A stretch of DNA of 64,000 bases, from positions 1-64,000 of the forward strand of contig NZ_JAZHOB010000011.1 in assembly GCF_048751585.1 (NCBI RefSeq), given 5' to 3'. This DNA is from G025836975 sp048751585 (GTDB lineage Bacteria > Pseudomonadota > Gammaproteobacteria > Burkholderiales > Burkholderiaceae_B). The translations under genes and the position numbers were made by a program. The notes beneath the pieces are model-generated. The model did not search any database and was not told where the DNA came from. It was given only the letters and a program-made list of their open reading frames with translations. Shown here piece by piece: positions 51,000 to 58,332 of the stretch (position 1 is its first letter; each line of letters starts with the position of its first letter).

Positions 51000-51768
51000 A
51001 ATCGGGAGCTCCCAGGTAAGCCTCGATGACGGCCGGATTTTGGCGGATTTCCTCGGGTGAGCCTTCGGCGATTTTCTCGCCCTGCACCAGCACAACGATC
51101 CGCTGGCACAGCTGCATGACCAGAGCCATATGGTGCTCGACCAGCAACAGCGTCAATCCGTGCTCGTCGCGCAGGCGATGCAACAGCTTGGCCAGGTCGT
51201 TGCATTCCTCATGATTCAGGCCCGCCGCCGGCTCGTCGAGCAGCAGCATGGTCGGCCGCGTCGCCATCGCCACCGCAATCCCCAGGATTTTCTGCAAGCC
51301 GTAAGGCAGGCTGCCCGCCGCGGTATCGCGCCAGGATGTCAGGTCGGTCATCTTCAGGATCTCGTCGATTTCGGCGGAGATCCCGGCTTCGGACAGGCTG
51401 CGTTCGCGGCGCCCCGCGAGCAGGCCGACGATAGAGCCGGAAATCCGCGAAAGCAGGCCCCGATACACGTTCTCCGCCACGGTCTCCCGGGGATAGGTGG
51501 ACGTGGACTGGAAGGTGCGCGCCAGCCCGGCCACCACAACCCTGCTGGGCGGTCCGCCGGAAATGTCCCTGTCCTGGAACACGACACTTCCCGACGAAGG
51601 GCGGATAGTGCCTGTGATCAGGTTGAAGGCCGTGGTCTTGCCCGCCCCGTTTGGGCCGATCAAACCGACAATTTCGCCCTGCCGGACATTGAATGACAAG
51701 TTACGGACAGCCACCAAGCCGCCGAACTTGCGGGTCAACCCCCGTACGCGCAATAAGTCCTGGCTCAT
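50986..51768 (-). CDS. livG: Branched-chain amino acid-type ABC transporter ATPase (LivG-like)
   Basis: A 260-residue ATPase with Walker A GPNGAGKTTAFNLITG at about 39-54 and the LivG insertion GPPSRVVVAGLARTFQSTSTYPRETVAENVYRG at about 73-105. The signature is degenerate (AGSLPYGLQKILGIAVAMATRP, LPYG in place of LSGG, as is common in LivG), and Walker B is MLLLDEPAAGLNHEE. A very strong ribosome site (AAGGAGG) precedes the ATG at 51768. It overlaps livM by four bases. Confidence 0.94.
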   Translation of the reverse strand: MSQDLLRVRGLTRKFGGLVAVRNLSFNVRQGEIVGLIGPNGAGKTTAFNLITGTIRPSSGSVVFQDRDISGGPPSRVVVAGLARTFQSTSTYPRETVAENVYRGLLSRISGSIVGLLAGRRERSLSEAGISAEIDEILKMTDLTSWRDTAAGSLPYGLQKILGIAVAMATRPTMLLLDEPAAGLNHEECNDLAKLLHRLRDEHGLTLLLVEHHMALVMQLCQRIVVLVQGEKIAEGSPEEIRQNPAVIEAYLGAPDYAHA

Positions 51769-52739
51769 GCTGCCTCCTTGCGGCCGATCTTGCCGATGAT
51801 GCGGGGAATGGCCGCCAAGCCGCCGGGCAGGAAGCGCAGAATCAGGATCAATGCCGCCCCGTAGAAAATATGCTGAGTCTGCACCGCGCCGCGGAACAGC
51901 TCGGGCAATGGGGTCAGCACGGCGGCGCCGACCAAAGGCCCCCATGTCGAGCTTCGCCCGCCAATGACCAGCATGACGATCAATCCGATCGAGATGCCGC
52001 TGTTGTAGGACTCCGGCGAGATATAGCCAATGTAGTGAGCCTGCAATATGCCGCCCAAAGCCGCCAGGCCGCAGCCCAGCACAAAGGAAAACACCTGCAG
52101 GCGATGCACGCCCAGCCCGGTCGACTCGGCCAATGCCGGGTTATCGGCCACCGAATCGATGGCGCGTCCGATCGGGCGCTGGAACAGGCGATGCATGAAC
52201 AGCGTCGAGGCCAGCGCGACGACCAGCGTCAGGCCATAGACGCGGCTGCGGGTATCAAAGACAAATCCCAGTATTTCGACCGGTGCTATCCCTGTAATGC
52301 CATTGGCGCCGCCGGTCAGATTGGAGAAATCCAGCAGCACCAGGCGCACCAGCTCGCCAAAGGCGAATGTCACCAGTACGAAGTACACGCCGCGCAGGCG
52401 CAGAATGATCCAGCCCAGGATCAAAGCCACCAGCATGGTGGCGGCTATGCCCACAGCGGCCGAAGACAGGAAGGACAGGCCCGCCAGTTTGCCGATCAGC
52501 ACGGCGGCATAGGCGCCGATGGCCATGAAAGCCGCGTGGCCAAGCGACAGCTGCCCCGAGCGGCTGACCAGCGCCAGGCCATTGACGATGATGATGTTGA
52601 GCATGGTCAGCACGGCAAGGTGCAGGACAAAGGGACTGGAAACCCAGGGCGCGGCAACAGCCAATAAAAGAACCATGAGACATGGAATCAGCCATCGCCT
52701 GCGCGTGGGCGACATTGCAACGGAATTTGCGGCGCTCAT
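51765..52739 (-). CDS. livM: Branched-chain amino acid-type ABC transporter permease (LivM-like)
   Basis: A 324-residue inner-membrane permease with about nine hydrophobic segments. The LivM motif GLALVSRSGQLSLGHAAFMAIGAYAAVLI is near residues 50-78 and SVADNPALAESTGLGVHRLQVFSFVLGCGLAALGGIL near 195-231. The ATG at 52739 has GGGGAGG eight bases upstream and follows the livH stop by one base; the alternative TTG start upstream is less good. Confidence 0.93.
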   Translation of the reverse strand: MSAANSVAMSPTRRRWLIPCLMVLLLAVAAPWVSSPFVLHLAVLTMLNIIIVNGLALVSRSGQLSLGHAAFMAIGAYAAVLIGKLAGLSFLSSAAVGIAATMLVALILGWIILRLRGVYFVLVTFAFGELVRLVLLDFSNLTGGANGITGIAPVEILGFVFDTRSRVYGLTLVVALASTLFMHRLFQRPIGRAIDSVADNPALAESTGLGVHRLQVFSFVLGCGLAALGGILQAHYIGYISPESYNSGISIGLIVMLVIGGRSSTWGPLVGAAVLTPLPELFRGAVQTQHIFYGAALILILRFLPGGLAAIPRIIGKIGRKEAA

Positions 52740-52740
52740 A

Positions 52741-53610
52741 TCAGGCCTCCCCTTGTCCAAGCAAGCCTTTCGGGCGAACCACCAGCATCACGATCACAAT
52801 CAGGAATATCAACATATCGGCTGTGCTGGTGCTGAAAAACAGACTGCTGTAGCTTTCTATCAGGCCCAGCGCAAGGCCCGCGACCGCGGCGCCGGGTATG
52901 CTTCCCAGTCCACCAAGAATCACCACGATGAAAGCCTTGAGCAATGGCGCGGCTCCCACAAAAGGCGATACCGAAAACAAGGGGGCCATCAAGGCGCCGG
53001 CTACGGCGGCCAGGCCAACCCCGATGCCGAAGCCCAAGGGGTAATAGACGCGCGACCGTATGCCTTGTATCGAGGCAATTTCAAAATCCTCGACCACCGC
53101 GCGCAGTGCGCGGCCAGGCTTGGAATGCTTGAGGAAAACATACAACAGGCACAGCACCACCAAGGCGAAGATCACCACGTAGATCCGTGAAGTCGGAATG
53201 GCGATCTGGCCCAGCCGTGTCGCCCCTTTCACCACAGCGGGCATGGAATGGGGATCGGGGCCGAAGAACATCAAGGCGAGGTTTTGAAGAATCATGGCAA
53301 GGCCGATGGTGGCGATCATGCCATTGAGTTCATCATGCCTGAACGGCTTCAGCACAGCCCATTCCAGGGCGGCGCCGAACAAAACCGCTCCGGCAAAGGT
53401 GATGGCCAATGCCGGTAAAAACGGCAGGCCCAACGTCGCTGTAAGGAAGTAGGCGCCGAATGCACCGAGCATATAGAACTCGCCATGGGCGAAGTTGACC
53501 ATGCGCATCACACCGAACACCAGCGTGAACCCCACCGCCATCAATAAATACAGCAGGCCGACGATCAAACCATTGACCGTCGCCTGTGCAAGCAGAATGC
53601 TCCAGTCCAC
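52741..53610 (-). CDS. livH: Branched-chain amino acid-type ABC transporter permease (LivH-like)
   Basis: A 289-residue permease with about eight membrane segments. The LivH motif LMAVGFTLVFGVMRMVNFAHGEFYMLGAF is at about 22-50 and RAVVEDFEIASIQGIRSRVYYPLGFGIGVGLAAVAGAL at about 180-217. It forms the translocation path with LivM. It follows the binding-protein gene by 15 bases. Confidence 0.94.
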   Translation of the reverse strand: MDWSILLAQATVNGLIVGLLYLLMAVGFTLVFGVMRMVNFAHGEFYMLGAFGAYFLTATLGLPFLPALAITFAGAVLFGAALEWAVLKPFRHDELNGMIATIGLAMILQNLALMFFGPDPHSMPAVVKGATRLGQIAIPTSRIYVVIFALVVLCLLYVFLKHSKPGRALRAVVEDFEIASIQGIRSRVYYPLGFGIGVGLAAVAGALMAPLFSVSPFVGAAPLLKAFIVVILGGLGSIPGAAVAGLALGLIESYSSLFFSTSTADMLIFLIVIVMLVVRPKGLLGQGEA

Positions 53611-53625
53611 AAGCGCTCCCCAGGG

Positions 53626-54795
53626 TCAGTTGCAACTGGACACGTTGCAGGTTGCTCGTATGACTTCCTTGCCGCCGATCACTTCCGCGACATAGAAAGG
53701 CGCATTCAACTGGTGATTGATGCCATAGACCTCTTGGCCCGTCCAGTTCAAAGTACCCAGGGCGCCCGGGAAGTCCTTGATCTCTTCCATCGCCTTGCGC
53801 ACCGCGTCCGTATCGGTCACCGTGCCGGCGCGTTTCATCGCTTCAAACAGCATATTGGTGCCGTCGTAGAAGGCGGGGCTGAAGCCGTTCATTGCATGCT
53901 TGTAGCTGGCGGCATACAGATCGGCATAGGCTTTGGTGGAGGCCAGCTCGGGATTGATGGGCGTATGGACGAACATGCCCTCCGCCGCTTCCACACCGGC
54001 AACGTTGACGATTTCCTGCGTCGCCGGGCCTCCGGTACGGATGATCTTGCCGGTAAAGCCGATTTCGCGGGCCTGCTTGACGATCAGTCCCGCCGTGGTG
54101 GGAGAATTCCCGTCCAGCTCGATCGCATCGATGCCGCGCGCCGCCATGCGTGTCAGCAAAGGCACAAAGTCGACACGATCGCGTTCGAAGAACTCGGTCG
54201 CCGCCAAGTCGGCGCCGGCCCGTTTATAGGCACCCGCCAGATCCTTGGCGATCTGCTGGCCGGTTTCGTCATTGGGGAACAATGCCCCTACCTTCTTGAT
54301 GCCTTGGCTCTTGACCAGCCATTGGATTTGAGGGTCCGCGACCTCGACTGTCGTCACATTGGGGCGGAACGTGTAGGGCTTGTCTTTTTCCAGCGCCTTG
54401 GTGGTAAAGCCCAGGGTAATGACGATGACCTTGTTCTTCTCGGTGATGGGCTGTATGGCCAGGACGGGCGCGGAACCCACCGGACCGATGATGTACTGCA
54501 CCTTGTCTTCGAACACCAGCCGGTTGGCAACCGTTACCGCCTCATTGGCTTGATACTTGTCGTCATAAGGGATGACTTCGACTTTGTATTTCTTGCCGGC
54601 CACCTCAAGCCCGCCGTTCTTGTTTACCTGGGCCGCGGCGATCTCGGCGGCGTTCTTCATCCCTTGCCCCCAAGCCGCGCCGGCTCCCGACAAGGTGACA
54701 AGAGCGCCGATCTTCAAGGTTTGCGCCTCTTGCGCGGTAACGGACAACGGCGCCGCCAAGGTCGCCAACAGGGTAATGACAGGGGTAAGTTTCAT
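53626..54795 (-). CDS. ABC transporter periplasmic binding protein, branched-chain amino acid/amide type
   Basis: A 389-residue type I periplasmic receptor. A signal peptide (MKLTPVITLLATLAAPLSVTA, cleavage at about 21) precedes TLKIGALVTLSGAGAAWGQGMKNAAEIAAAQVNKNGGLEVAGKKYKVEVIPYDD, the standard opening. Relatives with this layout bind amino acids, amides or aromatic acids. A GGAG ribosome site is upstream. It defines what the adjacent LivHMGF channel imports, but the ligand cannot be inferred from sequence alone. Confidence 0.92.
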   Translation of the reverse strand: MKLTPVITLLATLAAPLSVTAQEAQTLKIGALVTLSGAGAAWGQGMKNAAEIAAAQVNKNGGLEVAGKKYKVEVIPYDDKYQANEAVTVANRLVFEDKVQYIIGPVGSAPVLAIQPITEKNKVIVITLGFTTKALEKDKPYTFRPNVTTVEVADPQIQWLVKSQGIKKVGALFPNDETGQQIAKDLAGAYKRAGADLAATEFFERDRVDFVPLLTRMAARGIDAIELDGNSPTTAGLIVKQAREIGFTGKIIRTGGPATQEIVNVAGVEAAEGMFVHTPINPELASTKAYADLYAASYKHAMNGFSPAFYDGTNMLFEAMKRAGTVTDTDAVRKAMEEIKDFPGALGTLNWTGQEVYGINHQLNAPFYVAEVIGGKEVIRATCNVSSCN

Positions 54796-54877
54796 GGAAG
54801 TCTCCTCAAGGATTTATGCTGCGGCATACCCGGCAAGGTTGCCGGAAATTATTGATATGGATCGGCAGGCCGGGCCG

Positions 54878-55729
54878 TCATCCGTTTTTATGGATCTCAT
54901 TCAGCACCGGCATGATGTACTTACGGAATTGCGCGGGATTCTCGCTCATGGGGAAATGGCCCAGCTCTTGCATTACCGCCACTTTTGCACCCGGAATGGA
55001 TGCGGCGGTGCGCAGGGTATCTTCGGGTGAACACGAAAAATCGTATTCGCCCGTCAGCAGATACAAGGGGCAAACCTCTGTGCGAATATCATTCAAGCGT
55101 CCGCGCAAGTCGCTGTCGACGCGATAGAAATACAGATCTCCCTTGAAGACGCCCGGACCGCTTTGCATGTACTGCCAAAGCGTCTCGTGGCGATAAAGGT
55201 CGGGAGACTGTGGAGCAATCAGTCCGGACACCAGCGCCGCGCAGACTTCGCCGCCATGCACATCGCCGCGATGCAGCCACGAGGTGTCATACCAGGGCTT
55301 TTGGTAATCCGCCCCTTCCACGCCGATCAGCGCGCGGAATTTATCCGAATGCTTGTTGGCCAGGTGCAGCACGATGCGTCCGCCGATGGAGCAGCCGATC
55401 AAGGCGGGCTTGTCCAGCTCAAGCGCTTTGCAAAAGGCCAGGATGGTTTCGGCATAAAGCTCCGTCGTCAGGCGATACTCGCCGCCCTGCCACCCCTCGG
55501 GCGGATAGGACTTGCCATGCCAAGGCATGTCGAATGCCAGCACGCGATAACGCGATGTGATTTCCGGATCGCAAAGCATGTGCCGATACTGCCGGCTGTC
55601 GGCGCCAGCCGTATGCAGGCAAACCAGCGGAATACCCGACCCGGCCTCTTCGACGTAGACGCGGCAGTTGCGTCCGGCAATCTCAAAGGAAAGATAGCGC
55701 CCGACTATAGGCTCGAATGTTGTGCTCAT
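54878..55729 (-). CDS. Alpha/beta-fold hydrolase
   Basis: A 283-residue alpha/beta hydrolase. The oxyanion region is LVCLHTAGADSRQYRHML (about 34-51), the nucleophile Ser in LIGCSIGGRIVLHLANKH (about 117), the acid in LTGEYDFSCSPEDT (about 223) and the His in ELGHFPMSENP (about 258). GCSIGG and the cap-domain length suit a carboxylester, lactone or C-C bond hydrolase. It overlaps the small upstream SCP2-like gene by four bases, which suggests the two products act together. It is followed by the transporter genes on the same strand. Confidence 0.88.
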   Translation of the reverse strand: MSTTFEPIVGRYLSFEIAGRNCRVYVEEAGSGIPLVCLHTAGADSRQYRHMLCDPEITSRYRVLAFDMPWHGKSYPPEGWQGGEYRLTTELYAETILAFCKALELDKPALIGCSIGGRIVLHLANKHSDKFRALIGVEGADYQKPWYDTSWLHRGDVHGGEVCAALVSGLIAPQSPDLYRHETLWQYMQSGPGVFKGDLYFYRVDSDLRGRLNDIRTEVCPLYLLTGEYDFSCSPEDTLRTAASIPGAKVAVMQELGHFPMSENPAQFRKYIMPVLNEIHKNG

Positions 55730-56151
55730 ATCCGCTCCCGGCGTCCGACAGCCAGCAAATCCTTGACGTATTGAAGATTGGCCATGAAAGGGTGCAGGTT
55801 TCCCTCGATGGTCATGTCGCCATTGCGCGCAAGCGCAAAGATGTCGTGGCTACCGGCCCTTGGCACGGCCTGCCAAAAACGATTCCATGCATCGGCGCCG
55901 GCCTTGATGGAAAAATCAAAGCTCGCCAGCGGGGGCAAGCCGGCAATGTCGACGACCTGGGCAACCTTGCCTTGCCGTATATGGGTCAGCAGGCCGACAC
56001 GGCCAAACTGGACCAGCAGCGTGAGATCAACTTGGCGATGGCTCCGCAGGGACGGAGCGCGGCTGCTGAATCTGTGCGCAAGCTCGGAATCGCTTGGATT
56101 ATCCGCAAGCGGGGCCGTGGGATTGCTTTCTTCATCGGACATGACAGCCAT
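55726..56151 (-). CDS. Small SCP2-like uncharacterised protein
   Basis: A 141-residue cytoplasmic protein beginning MAVMSDEESNPTAPLAD. Its middle and end (FDFSIKAGADAWNRFWQAVPRAGSHDIFALARNGDMTIEGNLHPFMANLQYVKDLL) look like the final strand-helix units of SCP2 lipid-binding domains, where an x-G-D/N-hydrophobic turn precedes the last helix. The likeness is by eye and weak. It is the first gene of the large leftward set, with AGGAGG before the ATG at 56151 and a strong promoter at 56217-56246. The coupling to the hydrolase gene suggests a substrate carrier or regulatory partner. Confidence 0.72.
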   Translation of the reverse strand: MAVMSDEESNPTAPLADNPSDSELAHRFSSRAPSLRSHRQVDLTLLVQFGRVGLLTHIRQGKVAQVVDIAGLPPLASFDFSIKAGADAWNRFWQAVPRAGSHDIFALARNGDMTIEGNLHPFMANLQYVKDLLAVGRRERI

Positions 56152-56216
56152 CTCGCCTCCTGTTTCTTTATCTTTACGGTTCTTGTAGGCAGAACATTTA
56201 TTCTTTCTGAGAGAAT

Positions 56217-56246
56217 ATTCTATACAAACCTTTTTACGCGTGTCAA
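56217..56246 (-). promoter_or_regulatory. Promoter of the large leftward catabolic set, with overlapping palindrome
   Basis: On the minus strand TTGACA (56241-56246) is followed after 18 bases by TAGAAT (56217-56222). A perfect ten-base palindrome AGAATATTCT (56212-56221) overlaps the -10 and is a natural repressor site, possibly for the IclR protein encoded at 46129. Confidence 0.65.
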
Positions 56247-56278
56247 CAGCTTCATCCTTCCCGGCAGCGCAAAAAGGG

Positions 56279-56306
56279 CTGACATTAAAAAAACAAATCG
56301 TATAAG
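56279..56306 (+). promoter_or_regulatory. Promoter of kynBA
   Basis: CTGACA (56279-56284) and TATAAG (56301-56306) are separated by 16 bases that include a run of seven A. Each hexamer matches the sigma-70 consensus at five of six positions. Confidence 0.6.
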
Positions 56307-56328
56307 CTTCAATTAACTCTTCAGCCAG

Positions 56329-56353
56329 GGCGCGCCTTCCTAAGCGGCGCGCC
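56329..56353. other. GC-rich stem-loop in the kynBA leader
   Basis: The octamer GGCGCGCC occurs twice (56329-56336 and 56346-56353), nine bases apart, 22 bases before the kynB start. Each copy is itself a palindrome, so together they can form an eight-pair stem. No T-run follows. Confidence 0.5.
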
Positions 56354-56375
56354 AAATCACGTCACGCCAAGCGCC

Positions 56376-57014
56376 ATGCAACAACTATGGGATATCTCTC
56401 CGCCGGTTTCGGCGCAATCCCCGGTCTTTCCCGGAGACACGCCGTATAGCCGGATCTGGAACGCCACCATCGGCCCCAAATGCCCGGTCAATGTCAGCCA
56501 GATATCGCTGTCGCCGCATGTAGGCGCCCATGCCGACGCCCCCCTGCACTACAGCAACCAGGGCGCCGCCGTTGGCCAACTGGGGTTGGAGCCCTTTCTT
56601 GGACCCTGCCGCGTCATCCACGCCTTGCATGGACGGGCCTTGATCGCCATCGAGGACCTGCTGCCTTTCCTGGAACAGGCCCCGCCACGCATACTGGTGC
56701 GCACCTGTGAACAAGCCAACATCTCCGCCTGGAGCGACGACTTTGCCGCTTTTGCCCCCGAGACCATCGAATTCCTGGCCCGCCGCGGCGTCCTGCTCAT
56801 CGGCCTGGACACGCCCAGCATCGATCCGGCCGACAGCAAGACGCTGGACAGCCACCAGACCATACTGAAGCACGACATCCGTGTGCTGGAGAACCTGGTC
56901 CTGGACCAGGTTTCCGCTGGCGACTACGAGCTGATCGCCCTTCCATTGGCCCTGGCGGACGCCGACGCCAGTCCGGTGCGGGCCGTCCTGCGCAGCCTGC
57001 CGCCAACTTATTGA
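56376..57014 (+). CDS. kynB: Kynurenine formamidase (arylformamidase)
   Basis: A 212-residue metal-dependent cyclase-family hydrolase. The metal motif SPHVGAHADAPLHYSNQG (HxxAHxDxPxH, about 49-66) is intact. LWDISPPVSAQSPVFPGDTPY and RGVLLIGLDTPSIDPADSK (about 145-163) are typical KynB segments. It hydrolyses N-formylkynurenine to kynurenine and formate. It lies directly upstream of kynA; kynU is not in the window. Confidence 0.95.
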   Translation: MQQLWDISPPVSAQSPVFPGDTPYSRIWNATIGPKCPVNVSQISLSPHVGAHADAPLHYSNQGAAVGQLGLEPFLGPCRVIHALHGRALIAIEDLLPFLEQAPPRILVRTCEQANISAWSDDFAAFAPETIEFLARRGVLLIGLDTPSIDPADSKTLDSHQTILKHDIRVLENLVLDQVSAGDYELIALPLALADADASPVRAVLRSLPPTY

Positions 57015-57025
57015 GCCTTCAAGAC

Positions 57026-57883
57026 ATGAGCAAATTTCATAGCGAACCCGATGGGCAGGCCATCATCCGGCAGGAAAAAGCCCAGCTCGATTTCTCCAAG
57101 GACATGAGCTACGGCGACTACCTGCACCTGGACGCCCTATTGAGCGCCCAGCATCCCTTGTCGCCGGAACACAATGAAATGCTGTTCATCGTCCAGCATC
57201 AGACCAGCGAGCTGTGGATGAAGCTCATGCTGCACGAGTTGCGCGCCGCCATGCAGAACCTGGCTGCCGACCGCCTGCAGCCCTGTTTCAAGATGCTGGC
57301 CCGGGTCAGCAAGATCATGGAGCAACTGGTGCACGCCTGGGACGTCCTGGCCACCATGACGCCGCCGGAATACTCCGCGCTGCGGCCCTACCTGGCCCAG
57401 TCCAGCGGATTCCAAAGCTATCAGTACCGGCAGATCGAGTTCGCCCTGGGCAACAAGAATGCCGCCATGCTCCGGCCGCATGCGCACCGGGCCGACCTGC
57501 TGGCGCAGGTGCAACGCGCCTACGAAGCACCGTCGCTGTACGACGAGGCCCTGCGGGCCCTGCACCGCCAGGGCCTGGCCGTGCCGGCCGACTATCTTGA
57601 CCGCGACTGGACGCAGGCCTACGCCGCCAGCGCCGAAGTCGAAAAGGCGTGGCTGACGGTTTACCGCCACCCCGAGCAATACTGGGACCTGTACCAATTG
57701 GGCGAGAAGCTGACCGACCTGGAAGATGCGTTCCGCCTGTGGCGATTTCGCCACGTCACCACCGTCGAGCGCATCATCGGCTTCAAACGGGGCACCGGCG
57801 GCACTTCAGGGGTGTCCTATCTGCGTAAAATGCTGGATGTCGTGCTGTTTCCCGAGCTTTGGAAGTTGCGCACCGATTTATAG
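57026..57883 (+). CDS. kynA: Tryptophan 2,3-dioxygenase
   Basis: A 285-residue haem dioxygenase that opens the indole ring of tryptophan to N-formylkynurenine. LDFSKDMSYGDYLHLDALLSAQHPLSPEHNEMLFIVQHQTSELWMKLMLHEL (about 22-73) includes the substrate-site His and Arg-region residues. The proximal haem His lies in WRFRHVTTVERIIGFKRGTGGTSGVSYL (about 242). The ATG at 57026 is used here; a TTG at 57011 overlapping the kynB stop would add five residues and is equally possible. It forms a two-gene unit with kynB. Confidence 0.95.
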   Translation: MSKFHSEPDGQAIIRQEKAQLDFSKDMSYGDYLHLDALLSAQHPLSPEHNEMLFIVQHQTSELWMKLMLHELRAAMQNLAADRLQPCFKMLARVSKIMEQLVHAWDVLATMTPPEYSALRPYLAQSSGFQSYQYRQIEFALGNKNAAMLRPHAHRADLLAQVQRAYEAPSLYDEALRALHRQGLAVPADYLDRDWTQAYAASAEVEKAWLTVYRHPEQYWDLYQLGEKLTDLEDAFRLWRFRHVTTVERIIGFKRGTGGTSGVSYLRKMLDVVLFPELWKLRTDL

Positions 57884-57972
57884 TGCGCTAGAATTCTTAG
57901 TTACCTTGGATACGTGGCTACCCTTTTATGCTAGCTGGCGACCCGCCCTTATTGGAAAAACAGGAATCGATC

Positions 57973-58239
57973 ATGAAAGAAGGCATCCACCCCGAATACC
58001 GCGAAGTGGTGTTTCTGGATCAGCAGACAGGCACGAAATTCGTTTCGCGTTCTACGCTACACAGCCGCGAAACCGTTGAACTTGACGGTAAAACCTACCC
58101 TTTGTTCAAATGCGACGTGACCTCGGAATCGCATCCGTTCTACACCGGCGCGCAAACGCGCATCGTTGAAACCGGCCGCGTCGAAAAATTCCGCGCCCGT
58201 TTCGCACGCACCACTGGCACCACGCGCAAGGCTTCGTAA
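57973..58239 (+). CDS. rpmE2: 50S ribosomal protein L31, type B
   Basis: An 88-residue L31. It opens MKEGIHPEYREVVFLDQQTGTKFVSRSTL and has the SHPFYTGAQTRIVETGRVEKFRARF ending. It lacks the CxxC pairs of the zinc-binding A form, so it is the zinc-independent B paralogue. Such genes are often derepressed under zinc shortage, although I see no clear Zur site upstream. A strong terminator follows. Confidence 0.96.
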   Translation: MKEGIHPEYREVVFLDQQTGTKFVSRSTLHSRETVELDGKTYPLFKCDVTSESHPFYTGAQTRIVETGRVEKFRARFARTTGTTRKAS

Positions 58240-58267
58240 GCTTTTCGGTTTCCAGTCCAGCGTATGC

Positions 58268-58293
58268 AAGGCAGCCTCTTGGCTGCCTTTTTA
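58268..58293 (+). terminator. Rho-independent terminator of rpmE2
   Basis: AAGGCAGCC (58268-58276) pairs with GGCTGCCTT (58281-58289) over a four-base loop, running straight into a T-tract. Confidence 0.92.
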
Positions 58294-58332
58294 ATTTAAG
58301 ATACGCCCATCCTCATCCTGAGCGCGCCGCCT

